Below, in pieces: positions 7,579-16,747 of a DNA stretch of 64,000 nucleotides. The stretch is from Indolivaga capnocytophagoides DSM 22835. Its GTDB lineage: Bacteria > Bacteroidota > Bacteroidia > Bacteroidales > Dysgonomonadaceae. The notes below the pieces were generated by a model. The model searched no databases. It saw only the letters and a program-made list of their open reading frames with translations, and was not told where the DNA came from. Numbering within the stretch: position 1 is the stretch's first letter; each line of letters begins with the position of its first letter. The position numbers and the translations under genes were made by a program. The stretch covers positions 1 to 64,000 of the forward strand of contig NZ_AUFL01000015.1 of NCBI RefSeq assembly GCF_000426485.1, read 5' to 3'.

Positions 7579-8358
7579 TTACCCGGCAATATTAATTTTT
7601 ATACCTAATTCCTGTACTTTTATACCTATTTCACGTAATTTTTCTACAGGTATTTTTTCTAATTTTTTTTCAGGAGTTTCTCTGTCTATTGTATAAATCA
7701 TAACTTCCTTTGGTTGTGTTTGCTTAATAATATCTACCCATGCATCTATTTCTACGTTGGTAGTATTATCAATATGTTTTCCGTTGTGTGTTCCTTTCAG
7801 AAACATTGTTTGAAGGATAAAGTTTCCATCAAATTTTTTGAATAGCTCAATTTGCTTTTCGATGCTATAACTGGGAGCTGCAGGCTGATCTATCAACCGT
7901 ACTGTTTCTATAAAAGCCGAATCGAGTTTTAATATATTATTATCAACCTTTTTCAAGGCATCGAAAACCTTTTCTTTACCCATATGCATAGCATTACTCA
8001 AAACACTTATTTTGGCTTCCGGATACAGCTTGTTTCTTAATGCAATGGTATCGTCTATAATTTCTGCAAAATGAGGGTGGAGGGTTGGTTCTCCATTTCC
8101 CGCAAATGTAATAACATCTATGGCTATGTTTTCTGCTTTTAACTGATGTAGTTTATGATCAAGAGCAGCTTTTACCTGTTCACGAGAGGGCAGGGGAGTT
8201 TTGGTTCTTCCATCTTTATTGTAACCGCATTCGCAATATATACAATCGAATGAACATACTTTCCCATCAAAAGGCAGTAGGTTCAAACCCAATGAACTGC
8301 CTAATCTCCGGCTGTGTATGGGACCAAATACAATTTGGTCGAATAATATAGTTGACAT
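7579..8358 (-). CDS. Radical SAM protein (COG0731-like)
   Basis: A 259-residue radical S-adenosylmethionine enzyme. The [4Fe-4S] motif CSFDCIYC (CxxxCxxC) is near residue 35, just after GPIHSRRLGSSLGLNLLP. AGNGEPTLHP is the typical SAM-contacting motif on strand 2. This N-terminal GP-x-SRRLG signature is characteristic of the COG0731 group, related to the wybutosine enzyme TYW1 but without its flavodoxin domain. The substrate is not known, and there is no SPASM or other C-terminal domain. Neighbours give no functional clue. Confidence 0.88.
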   Translation of the reverse strand: MSTILFDQIVFGPIHSRRLGSSLGLNLLPFDGKVCSFDCIYCECGYNKDGRTKTPLPSREQVKAALDHKLHQLKAENIAIDVITFAGNGEPTLHPHFAEIIDDTIALRNKLYPEAKISVLSNAMHMGKEKVFDALKKVDNNILKLDSAFIETVRLIDQPAAPSYSIEKQIELFKKFDGNFILQTMFLKGTHNGKHIDNTTNVEIDAWVDIIKQTQPKEVMIYTIDRETPEKKLEKIPVEKLREIGIKVQELGIKINIAG

Positions 8359-8406
8359 GATATAAGCCTTATATTTTATTTTTTGTAAAGTTATAAACTT
8401 ATTTCG

Positions 8407-8850
8407 TTATATAATCCAGTTTATACCATACATGATAGCTACATATCTGGCAAATTTACCTGCAAACATAGTAGCATTTACTATATAAATGTTTGCTCTC
8501 ATATAACCCAATGCCACTGCTATTAGATCTCCTACTACGGGCAAAAAACTAAAAAATGCCATTCCGGCTCCTTTGCCTTCAAGCCAATTTTGGATTTTAT
8601 CTATTTTGTCTTTTTTTACTTTGAGGTATTTTTCTATCCATTCTGTTTTACCTAGTTTACCTAAGTAATAATTAGTCATACCTCCTGCCCAATTTCCTAC
8701 AGATGCCACTATAACGCATGTCCAAGGATCTAATCCTGCAGCTATAAGCGCAGTAAATACAACTTCTGAACCCAATGGCAATATGGTTGCAGCAAGAAAA
8801 CTGGCTAAGAACAGGCCTATATATCCATATTCTGTAAATCCTTCTAACAT
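8407..8850 (-). CDS. YqaA-like inner-membrane protein (VTT/DedA-related)
   Basis: A 147-residue polytopic membrane protein of the SNARE-associated/VTT superfamily, YqaA subgroup. It has a hydrophobic N-terminal hairpin containing LGSEVVFTALIAAGLDP, the glycine-rich GNWAGGMTNYYLGKLG segment, a charged middle part (KVKKDKIDKIQNWLEGKG) and the FFSFLPVVGDLIAVALGYMR re-entrant-like motif with the conserved Pro and Gly-Asp. Members of the wider family translocate lipids; for YqaA itself the role is open. Its 5-prime end overlaps the 3-prime end of the upstream membrane-protein gene by 7 bp, suggesting translational coupling. Confidence 0.88.
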   Translation of the reverse strand: MLEGFTEYGYIGLFLASFLAATILPLGSEVVFTALIAAGLDPWTCVIVASVGNWAGGMTNYYLGKLGKTEWIEKYLKVKKDKIDKIQNWLEGKGAGMAFFSFLPVVGDLIAVALGYMRANIYIVNATMFAGKFARYVAIMYGINWII

Positions 8851-10505
8851 ATTTGTAGTTTCCTATTTTGAATTATTATATATATGGATAACAATATAAT
8901 GCTTATTAAAGTTATATATATACTGTATTTTTGCAGGAATGTACCTGTAAATTCTACAGTAACTTTGCCCGATTGATTGACAGGTATTTCTACAAAACCG
9001 TTTTTACTTTTCGTTACTTCTATATTCGCATTATTTATCGTGGCAGTATATCCTTTATAGTATGTAAGAGGCAGTTCCAGTACATCTTTACTTATAGGAT
9101 TTACATTAAACTCTATTTTCCCTCTATTTCTTTTTATCTTATTTATAGAAGTATCGGTATTTTCTTTTTTTATAATTTCCCCTCTTTTTTCTATAGATGT
9201 GGTGGTAAGTGTAATAGGAAGATATTCTAAGTTATCAGCATATCCTAAAAAATAATTGTTACTCAATGATCTTTCAGGCAGGTTCACTATTCCATATTTT
9301 GCATAATTAAATATGTTCCAACTACTTAAAAATATAGATGTTAATATTAATATTAAGAAGATGGGTATGATTAGAATGTTTCTGGTATTTAATCTGATTA
9401 CCTTAGATAAATAGTAACTACCGGCTATTGCCAATATAAAACTTGAAAATTCGTATATTCTGAATAAAAATTGAATGCGGCTGAATATATAGTTGTTATA
9501 TAAAAATTGAGGTAAAAAATCGAATGTATATAAAGTCAAAACAAGTCCTGCTATTGCTAAATAGTCTATGTACTTTGTTATTTTGTCGGATTTTCTTATA
9601 AAAAACCTGCATAAGAAGGGTAGTGTTATTGTTAAACCTATTGCAGGCAGAAATGACTTTTCTTTTCCTAAACTGAAAAATACTTTGAAAATATCATCAG
9701 TGTTGACTCTCGAAAAGGGATAATTCGTGAATATTTCGAAATTGAAAGAGTTCGATATTGTTTGTTCTAAGAATGGTAATATAAAATATGACGATAATAA
9801 TATACTTATAGAAATTGAAATAATTATATAATATATTCTGAAAGGTTCTTTTTTTAAATATTTGAATGATAGTATTATATATATAAATATTAGTATACTG
9901 ATAAGTATAGTAGATAATATGTGTGTTAGCACGAATAATGAATATCCTATCGATAGGATGTACCATTTTTTATAATTTCCTCTTAATATTTCATATAAAC
10001 CATAAAATATTAAAGGCAAAAAAGTAAATGTAACAGCTTCAGCTATTGCCGATCGTTCGAAATATCCTTGAAGCCTATAGAGGCAAAAAGTATATATTAT
10101 TGCTGATAAATATGCTGTGAGCTTATCTTTAAATATCTTATTTATACATAAGTAAGTAAATAAACCGGTAAGTATTGTATATGTGAAGCACATGATCTGA
10201 TACGCTATTATATAGCCTGTATATTTACTTATAAAGGCAAAAGGTATCAATGTAAAATTCGGATAAAATAAATTTGTAGCATATCCATAATTACCTATAG
10301 CTTCATAATCAATATATACCGGAAAATTTCCATTTGTAATAGCTTTTGATAGTGATATAAATCTATTATAATGGAATGATGCGTCATGCCCGACACTTAC
10401 CAAATCGAATACAGAAAATCGGTACATAACGAACATAGTAATCAGCACAAGTACTGATATAAATAACCAAAAATGATTTTTTTCTATGTATGTTTTGATA
10501 TTCAT
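8844..10505 (-). CDS. PTPS-related polytopic membrane protein, copy 1 (GT-C-like)
   Basis: A 553-residue multi-membrane protein of the 6-pyruvoyl-tetrahydropterin-synthase-related membrane family, which has the shape of GT-C glycosyltransferases. An acidic GHDASFHYNRF motif follows the first membrane span, as the DD/DE motif does in GT-C enzymes. Roughly a dozen hydrophobic segments follow. A C-terminal extracytoplasmic beta domain (LPLTYYKGYTATINN) and a last membrane span close the protein. It is a tandem paralogue of the next gene, separated by 3 bp. The last 70 or so residues of the two are nearly identical although the rest has diverged clearly. The likely role is transfer of a lipid-linked sugar outside the membrane; donor and acceptor are unknown. 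Confidence 0.75.
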   Translation of the reverse strand: MNIKTYIEKNHFWLFISVLVLITMFVMYRFSVFDLVSVGHDASFHYNRFISLSKAITNGNFPVYIDYEAIGNYGYATNLFYPNFTLIPFAFISKYTGYIIAYQIMCFTYTILTGLFTYLCINKIFKDKLTAYLSAIIYTFCLYRLQGYFERSAIAEAVTFTFLPLIFYGLYEILRGNYKKWYILSIGYSLFVLTHILSTILISILIFIYIILSFKYLKKEPFRIYYIIISISISILLSSYFILPFLEQTISNSFNFEIFTNYPFSRVNTDDIFKVFFSLGKEKSFLPAIGLTITLPFLCRFFIRKSDKITKYIDYLAIAGLVLTLYTFDFLPQFLYNNYIFSRIQFLFRIYEFSSFILAIAGSYYLSKVIRLNTRNILIIPIFLILILTSIFLSSWNIFNYAKYGIVNLPERSLSNNYFLGYADNLEYLPITLTTTSIEKRGEIIKKENTDTSINKIKRNRGKIEFNVNPISKDVLELPLTYYKGYTATINNANIEVTKSKNGFVEIPVNQSGKVTVEFTGTFLQKYSIYITLISIILLSIYIIIQNRKLQIC

Positions 10506-10508
10506 AGG

Positions 10509-12212
10509 TTATTTATAAGTTTTCCTATTCTGAATTATTACATATATAGACAACAATATACTACTTACCAGAGTTATGTATATACTGTATTTTTGCAGGA
10601 ATGTACCTGTAAATTTTACAGTCACTTTGCCCGATTGATTAACAGGTATTTCCACAAAGCCGTTTTTACTTTTTGTCACTTCGATGTTTGCATTATTTAT
10701 CGTAGCTGTATATCCCTTATAATAGGTGAGAGGGAGTTCTATATTGTCTTTTTCTGATAGTTTTATGTCGAATATTGTTGTTTCTCTTTTTCTTTGAATA
10801 TTTGTTATAATCGTTTTTTCTTTTCTTTTTTTCAGAACATTACCTCTTTTTTCTATGGATGAGAGAGTAACCGGAACTGGTAAATATTCCAGTTTATCTC
10901 CTAGTCCTAAGCAATAATTATTGTCTTGTGTTCCAACAGGCTTATTTCGTCCAAAAGGTGTATATATCTGTAAGTTTGTATATTGTATGAATTTTGTGGA
11001 ATTTATAGATATCATCATCACTATCATAAAAAGATAGGTTATAAATAGGGCAATAGTCTTTTTCTCTCGTTGTATCATTAACGAAATATAATAACCGCCG
11101 CCTAATGCTAGTCCAAAGCTGATGAATTCAAAATAACGCCATAAGAATTGAATTTTTGCAAAGAAATAGTTTGGGTATAACTCATTTGGCAATATATCAG
11201 AACAAATGAACAGTAGTATTGTAGAAATTATAACAATAGCGTCTATATTCTTTATTTTTTCAGAATTCGTTTTTATAAAAAATCTCAGGAATACAGCAAA
11301 AGTAAGAGTGGCACCTATTGAAGGTAAAAATTTATAAGTATTAATACTCATAGTCGATAATAAAAACATTCCTGAAACTATATCCTGTAGAGATAAACGA
11401 ATGAAATCTTCATTTTCAAGTATATTTATATTGAATGTATCATTCTGTAATTGTTCCAATAGAGGAAATAAAAAATAGGCTGATAATAAGACTGTTGATA
11501 TTCCGATAACTGCCAGATATACTATCCGTTTCGGCTCTTTAATAAATGATTTTATATAGATAATAAGTATTAAAATAACAATGGATGCAGCCAGTACAGT
11601 AGAGAGCATATGAGTAAGAGCGAATAAACTACATGAGATAGTGAATATGTACCATTTTTTATAATCACCTTTTATTATTTCATACAAACCCCATACTAGC
11701 AGTGGTACAAAAGTAAAAGTAAGAGCTTCGGCTATTGAGCTTCGTTCGAACATTGATACAATTCTGTAAAAACAAAAAGTATATAAGATAGCTGTTATGT
11801 ATCCCGCTATTTTGCTATCAGTCAGTTTTTTTGCAGATATAAAAGTAAATATACCGCATAGAAAGGTCATGCTAAACAGCATAAGTTGGTAAGCATAAAA
11901 TACTCCAATGAATCTACCTGTAAAAGCAAATATGCTAAAGATAAGATCGGGGTAGAATAAATTAGTGGCATAACCATATTGGTTTGGATTGGCAAAATCT
12001 ATATAATTAGGAAAATTATTATTTATGATGGATTCATAAATTGTGTAGAACCTATTATATTGAAATATAGCATCATGTCCTGGTGTTATACATCCTTCTA
12101 CACTATATCTATAGCATAAGAATGCAGATAAGACAGTCAGTACTGATACAAATATCCAAAAATGATTTTTTTCTTTACGTGCAATTTTCCCTAGATACGT
12201 TTGAATATTCAT
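10509..12212 (-). CDS. PTPS-related polytopic membrane protein, copy 2 (GT-C-like)
   Basis: A 567-residue paralogue of the protein encoded immediately downstream. It has the same order of parts: one span, the acidic GHDAIFQYNRF motif, the NQYGYATNLFYPDL segment, the FERSSIAEALTFTFVPL segment, about ten further spans, and the same C-terminal domain starting at LPLTYYKGYTATINN. The N-terminal two thirds differ clearly between copies, while the C-terminal domain is almost unchanged, which points to a recent conversion event. The gene is probably co-transcribed with copy 1 and the YqaA-like gene, and follows polA by 28 bp. Confidence 0.75.
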   Translation of the reverse strand: MNIQTYLGKIARKEKNHFWIFVSVLTVLSAFLCYRYSVEGCITPGHDAIFQYNRFYTIYESIINNNFPNYIDFANPNQYGYATNLFYPDLIFSIFAFTGRFIGVFYAYQLMLFSMTFLCGIFTFISAKKLTDSKIAGYITAILYTFCFYRIVSMFERSSIAEALTFTFVPLLVWGLYEIIKGDYKKWYIFTISCSLFALTHMLSTVLAASIVILILIIYIKSFIKEPKRIVYLAVIGISTVLLSAYFLFPLLEQLQNDTFNINILENEDFIRLSLQDIVSGMFLLSTMSINTYKFLPSIGATLTFAVFLRFFIKTNSEKIKNIDAIVIISTILLFICSDILPNELYPNYFFAKIQFLWRYFEFISFGLALGGGYYISLMIQREKKTIALFITYLFMIVMMISINSTKFIQYTNLQIYTPFGRNKPVGTQDNNYCLGLGDKLEYLPVPVTLSSIEKRGNVLKKRKEKTIITNIQRKRETTIFDIKLSEKDNIELPLTYYKGYTATINNANIEVTKSKNGFVEIPVNQSGKVTVKFTGTFLQKYSIYITLVSSILLSIYVIIQNRKTYK

Positions 12213-12240
12213 AAATAATTAATATACAGTATTTTATATT

Positions 12241-15009
12241 TTAATGAGCCTCCAGCCAATTTTTTCCTGTACCGGAATCTGCTTTTAGCGGAATGGATAG
12301 TTTATAAGCTTTTTCCATTTCTTCAATAACTATTTGTTCCACGTGCGACAATTCATCATTAACTACGTTAAAATTCAGTTCATCATGTACTTGCAAAATC
12401 ATTTTTGATTGCAAGCCATCCTTTTCGAAACGTTCGAATATATTATTCATTGCTATTTTAATGATATCTGCGGCACTCCCTTGTATAGGTGCATTTATTG
12501 CATTTCGTTCGGCATATCCGCGTACTGTAGTATTACGGGAATTGATATCCGGAAGAAATCTTTTTCGGCCTAAAATAGTTTCTACATATCCTGTTTCACG
12601 GGCTTGAACAATGATATTATCCATGTATTCTTTTACCTTTGGATATGATTCAAAGTATCCGTCTATCAGTATTTTAGATTCTGATCGGGGTATTGATAAG
12701 CGTTCTGCAAGCCCGAATACCGAAATTCCGTATATGATGCCGAAGTTAGCAGTTTTAGCTTTGCGTCGCATATCGCCTGTTACTTCGCCTATAGGTGTTT
12801 TATATATTTTAGCAGCAGTAGCTGCGTGAATATCTTCACCACTGTTGAAGGCTTCTATCATGTGGGGATCTTGGCTTAAGTGTGCCATGATCCTTAATTC
12901 TATTTGTGAATAGTCTGCGGAATAGAATGTACAACCGTTGTCGGGAATAAATGCTTTCCGTATTTCTTTTCCCTGAGCATCTCTTATAGGGATATTTTGT
13001 AAATTAGGATTACTTGAACTTAGCCTTCCTGTTGCTGTAACTGTTTGATTATATGATGTATGTACTTTTTTGTCATGCTTATCTATTAACAGAGGAAGGG
13101 CATCTATATAGGTACTAAGCAGTTTTTTAAGACTACGGTATTCTAATATCTTACTTACTATAGGGTGAACATCTTTAAGGCTTTCGAGTGTTTCTTCGCT
13201 TGTCGTATATTGTCCGGTTTTCGTTTTTTTAGGTTTATCTACTATCTTTAATCTGTCGAATAGTACTTCTCCTACTTGTTTAGTAGAATTGATATTGAAT
13301 TCGAAATCAGCAAGTGCAAAAATTTCTTGTTCAATATCGCTCATATTTTTTGTAAGAGTATCCGATGATTCTTTAAGAGCTTTAGTATCAAGCAGTACTC
13401 CTGTATACTCCATATCGGCAAGGACGTAAATGAGAGGTAATTCTATTTCATAGAATAACTTCTTTAAATCATTTTTCTCAATTTCTTTTTCAAGAATATT
13501 TTTGAGTTTGAGAGTAACATCGGCATCTTCACATGCATAGTCTCTTATTGCTATTGGTTCGAGGTTACGCATGTTCAGCTGATTTTTTCCTCGTGGGCCT
13601 ATAAGCTCGTCTATATGTATGGTTTTATAATTGAGATGAGTTTCGGCCATGTAGTCCATGTTGTGTCTCAGTTCGGGGTTGAGCAGATAATGGGCTATCA
13701 TGGTATCAAAAAGTTTCCCTTTTACATTGATGCCATATTTTTTCAGAACGATAATGTCATATTTTATATTCTGACCGATTTTTGTAATATTTTCATTTTC
13801 GAGGAAATCCTTGAAAATTTCGATCTGTTTTTTTGCTTCTTCGAATTTTGGAGAGATTGCAACGTAATATGCTTCACCTTCTTTAAGAGCAAAAGACATT
13901 CCTACGATTTCGCTCTCTATTGGGTTCACTCCGGTAGTTTCTGTGTCAAAAGAACAAGAATCGTGAGATAAAAGTTTATCTCTTAAATTGATCATTTCAA
14001 TCTCACTATCAATAAGATGGTAACTATATACCATGTCATTTAACTCGTTGAGATTTGAATATTTTTTTTCTTCCGGCTGATTATCCGTAAATTCTGCAAA
14101 GAGATTGCCTTGAGCTTCGTCTTTTTTGGGTGCGGCTTTAGTTTCTCTTTTTAGCACGCGATTGATGAGAGTCCGAAATTCTAATTCTTCGAAAAGATTT
14201 TCAATTTTTTCTTCATCGATTGGTTTTCTCTCAAATTCTTCTTTTTTGAAGTCGAAGGGAACATCAATTTTTATGGTTGCTAAAAATTTAGAGAAAAGTA
14301 TCTGTTCTTTATTCGTTTCTAATTTGTCTTTTAGTGTTCCTTTTATTTTCGAAGTGTTTTCGAGTATATTTTCTATGATGCCATAATCTGATATTAACTT
14401 TTCGGCAGTTTTTGCTCCGACTCCCGGACATCCCGGAATGTTATCCGAAGCATCACCCATAAGTCCGAGTAAGTCGATCATGAGTAGGGGAGAGCTCAAG
14501 TTATATTTTTCCATTATCGCTTTCGAATCGAGTATATCGAATCCGTTACCGGCGAATTTTGGTTTGTACATAAATATACGTTCACTGGTGAGCTGTCCGT
14601 AATCTTTATCAGGAGTCATCATATAGACATCCATATCTTCTTTTTCGGCTTGTTTAGCGACTGTTCCTATAACATCATCAGCTTCAAAACCCGCTATTTC
14701 TAATATTTTGATATTATAAGCACTTATAATTTCCTTGATGATAGGAACTGCAATCCTGATGTCTTCAGGTGTTTCCTGACGTTGAGCTTTATATTTCTCA
14801 TAAGCTTCATGTCTGAAAGTTGGTCCTGCAGGATCAAAAGCAACTGCAATATGGGATGGATTTTCTTTCTTGAGGACTTCCTCAAGTGTGTTTATAAATC
14901 CAAAAATAGCAGATGTGTTTAAGCCTTTCGAGTTTACTCTGGGGTTTTTAATAAATGCGTAATATGACCGGTATATAAGTGCGTAAGCGTCTATAAGAAA
15001 CAGTTTCAT
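12241..15009 (-). CDS. polA: DNA polymerase I
   Basis: Fills gaps and removes RNA primers during replication and repair. At 922 residues it has all three parts. The N-terminal 5-prime nuclease (residues 1 to about 290) has the LIDAYALIYRSYYA start and GFEADDVIGT. The 3-prime exonuclease (about 330-520) has intact acidic residues in FDTETTG and IKYDIIVL. The family A polymerase domain has YSADYSQIELRIMAHLS (motif A), RRKAKTANFGIIYG (motif B) and QVHDELNF (motif C). Retention of the proofreading motif is worth noting, since several bacterial Pol I lineages have lost it. The start lies 26 nt from an AGGTC-type hairpin. Confidence 0.97.
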   Translation of the reverse strand: MKLFLIDAYALIYRSYYAFIKNPRVNSKGLNTSAIFGFINTLEEVLKKENPSHIAVAFDPAGPTFRHEAYEKYKAQRQETPEDIRIAVPIIKEIISAYNIKILEIAGFEADDVIGTVAKQAEKEDMDVYMMTPDKDYGQLTSERIFMYKPKFAGNGFDILDSKAIMEKYNLSSPLLMIDLLGLMGDASDNIPGCPGVGAKTAEKLISDYGIIENILENTSKIKGTLKDKLETNKEQILFSKFLATIKIDVPFDFKKEEFERKPIDEEKIENLFEELEFRTLINRVLKRETKAAPKKDEAQGNLFAEFTDNQPEEKKYSNLNELNDMVYSYHLIDSEIEMINLRDKLLSHDSCSFDTETTGVNPIESEIVGMSFALKEGEAYYVAISPKFEEAKKQIEIFKDFLENENITKIGQNIKYDIIVLKKYGINVKGKLFDTMIAHYLLNPELRHNMDYMAETHLNYKTIHIDELIGPRGKNQLNMRNLEPIAIRDYACEDADVTLKLKNILEKEIEKNDLKKLFYEIELPLIYVLADMEYTGVLLDTKALKESSDTLTKNMSDIEQEIFALADFEFNINSTKQVGEVLFDRLKIVDKPKKTKTGQYTTSEETLESLKDVHPIVSKILEYRSLKKLLSTYIDALPLLIDKHDKKVHTSYNQTVTATGRLSSSNPNLQNIPIRDAQGKEIRKAFIPDNGCTFYSADYSQIELRIMAHLSQDPHMIEAFNSGEDIHAATAAKIYKTPIGEVTGDMRRKAKTANFGIIYGISVFGLAERLSIPRSESKILIDGYFESYPKVKEYMDNIIVQARETGYVETILGRKRFLPDINSRNTTVRGYAERNAINAPIQGSAADIIKIAMNNIFERFEKDGLQSKMILQVHDELNFNVVNDELSHVEQIVIEEMEKAYKLSIPLKADSGTGKNWLEAH

Positions 15010-15034
15010 ACAAAAATATTAGTTAAATAGTTCT

Positions 15035-15049
15035 AAGGTCTTCAACCTT
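15035..15049. promoter_or_regulatory. AGGTC-type hairpin upstream of polA
   Basis: AAGGTCTTCAACCTT forms a short imperfect hairpin 26 nt before the polA start, matching the intergenic hairpin family seen before dapB, lepB2, tamL and cysS. Confidence 0.4.
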
Positions 15050-15174
15050 TTTGGTACTTTGGTAAGTGTAAATAGAACAAGTAGTTGTAACTTTGGAATA
15101 TGCCATTCAATTTCTACTTGTACTTATTTCTGTGTAAAGTTACAAATAAATGGCTCTAAAAGCTGAATTATTTA

Positions 15175-15182
15175 TAAATTTG
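15175..15182 (+). promoter_or_regulatory. Putative -7 box for the polyprenyl synthase gene
   Basis: TAAATTTG fits TAnnTTTG and lies 20 bp before the start codon at 15203. No TTG is seen at -33. Confidence 0.35.
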
Positions 15183-15202
15183 CATTTCAACTATTTGTTT
15201 AT

Positions 15203-16174
15203 ATGGATAAAAAGCTTTTGATAGCTAAACCTATAGCTTCAGAACTAGAAAAGTTTAATAGCTATTTTAAAGAGTCGATACATTCTAATAATACTCGTAT
15301 TCAAGCTATTATAGATTATATAATGAAATCTGACGGTAAGCATATCCGTCCGATTCTGTTGCTGTTGGCGGCTAGAGCTTGTGGTAAGGTGAATGAAACC
15401 ACTTATCATTCCGCTGTTACTGTTGAATTGCTGCATACTGCTTCGTTGATCCATGATGATGTAGTTGATGAGTCTTTATTGAGAAGAGGGAAACCTTCGG
15501 TAAATGCTATTTATGATAATAAGATGGCTGTTTTATCGGGTGACTATTTCCTTTCCACTGCTCTGATTAAAAGTATCCTGACCGGCAATATGGAGATTAT
15601 ATCTTCTATCTCCGGACTGGGAAGAAGTTTAGCTGAAGGTGAACTGAATCAATTGTCCTTGGCTAAAGAGATTATTCTTGATGAAGATGAATATTTCGAG
15701 GTCATCAAGAAGAAGACTGCTTCTTTATTGGCTGTTTGTATGAAGATCGGGGCTTTGTCGGTAGATGCACCCCGGGAAGATGTTGATAAATTTGAGAAAC
15801 TAGGTGAAGCATTGGGTATCTGTTTTCAGTTGAGAGATGACATATTTGACTATTTTTCGGATAATGTAGGAAAGCCTACAGGTAATGATATCAGAGAAGG
15901 AAAGGTTACTTTACCTCTCTTATTTGCCTTGAAAAACGCTGATTCTGTTGTTTCTGACAGTATGAAAAGCATTATTGAGAAAGCATTATTCTCAGACCAG
16001 GAAGTCGATACCCTAATCAATTTTGCTAAAGATAGCGGTGGTATTGACTATGCTTATAATAAGATTGATTTTCATAAAAAGATAGCTATTGATATAATAG
16101 ATACACTTGAAGCTGGTGATATCAAAGATTCTTTACTGCATACTGTTGATTATGTAGTTGAAAGAGTTTATTAA
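15203..16174 (+). CDS. Trans-polyprenyl diphosphate synthase
   Basis: Extends allylic diphosphates with isopentenyl diphosphate, to give the side chain of menaquinone (octaprenyl or longer). The 323 residues include both aspartate-rich motifs: DDVVDESLLRRG (first, DDxxD) and RDDIFDYF (second). The GKHIRPILLLLAARA segment binds the diphosphate. The length and the residues before the first motif fit the IspB/HepT long-chain group, but chain length cannot be read safely from sequence. It is divergent from polA and is followed 72 bp later by a small membrane protein on the same strand. Confidence 0.92.
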   Translation: MDKKLLIAKPIASELEKFNSYFKESIHSNNTRIQAIIDYIMKSDGKHIRPILLLLAARACGKVNETTYHSAVTVELLHTASLIHDDVVDESLLRRGKPSVNAIYDNKMAVLSGDYFLSTALIKSILTGNMEIISSISGLGRSLAEGELNQLSLAKEIILDEDEYFEVIKKKTASLLAVCMKIGALSVDAPREDVDKFEKLGEALGICFQLRDDIFDYFSDNVGKPTGNDIREGKVTLPLLFALKNADSVVSDSMKSIIEKALFSDQEVDTLINFAKDSGGIDYAYNKIDFHKKIAIDIIDTLEAGDIKDSLLHTVDYVVERVY

Positions 16175-16246
16175 GATTTGTATAGTTTTTTGATATATAT
16201 ATGTTTATCAGGTCGTTAAATGTTTCTCCTTAATTGTGTTTGAACT

Positions 16247-16705
16247 ATGAGAACGTATCCGGCAATCTTTGTTTTGTTGGTTATTTTTGTTGTTTTTGGT
16301 GGTCGATTGCAGGCTGCTGAGATCTCTTTTGGTTCTCATGAAAAGCTTATAAAGCTACACGATTTACCTCAGAATGGTATCTATTTATCTACTGACGGAC
16401 GTCATTATGATATCGGGTTGAAGTACACTACATACGATTTCTTTATTATACCTATATTTATAGAAGACGACGGTGAGATCGTTGGTTATATAAATGATTC
16501 TGATTACGAATTACTTACATCTGAGGGTATAGATTCTATATTGAAAGAAAATAATATTCCCGATATAGATTCGCTTACTGTGATTCCCGCGTGGGATAGG
16601 TGGGGCGGTAGGTTGTGTCTTTCTGCCGGCATTCTGATTATCTTGTTGATTATCCTAAGTAGGAAACGGTCTAAGTTCTTAAAAGATAACGAACTTGAAT
16701 TATAA
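16247..16705 (+). CDS. Membrane-anchored protein of unknown function
   Basis: A 152-residue protein with an N-terminal signal or anchor (ending LQAAE near residue 25), an extracytoplasmic part of about 100 residues, and one C-terminal membrane span (LCLSAGILIILLIILS) followed by a short basic tail. The middle part looks beta-rich and acidic (YDFFIIPIFIEDDGEIVGYIND). I recognise no domain. It ends in a strong terminator shared with the convergent deoC gene. Confidence 0.65.
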   Translation: MRTYPAIFVLLVIFVVFGGRLQAAEISFGSHEKLIKLHDLPQNGIYLSTDGRHYDIGLKYTTYDFFIIPIFIEDDGEIVGYINDSDYELLTSEGIDSILKENNIPDIDSLTVIPAWDRWGGRLCLSAGILIILLIILSRKRSKFLKDNELEL

Positions 16706-16733
16706 CGCCGTTCAGATTATTTCCAAACGGCGT
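16705..16733. terminator. Bidirectional terminator
   Basis: ACGCCGTT (16705-16712) pairs with AACGGCGT (16726-16733), then CATTTTATT follows. It lies between convergent genes, overlapping the last bases of the membrane-protein gene region and 15 bp from the deoC stop. Confidence 0.8.
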
Positions 16734-16747
16734 CATTTTATTATTGA

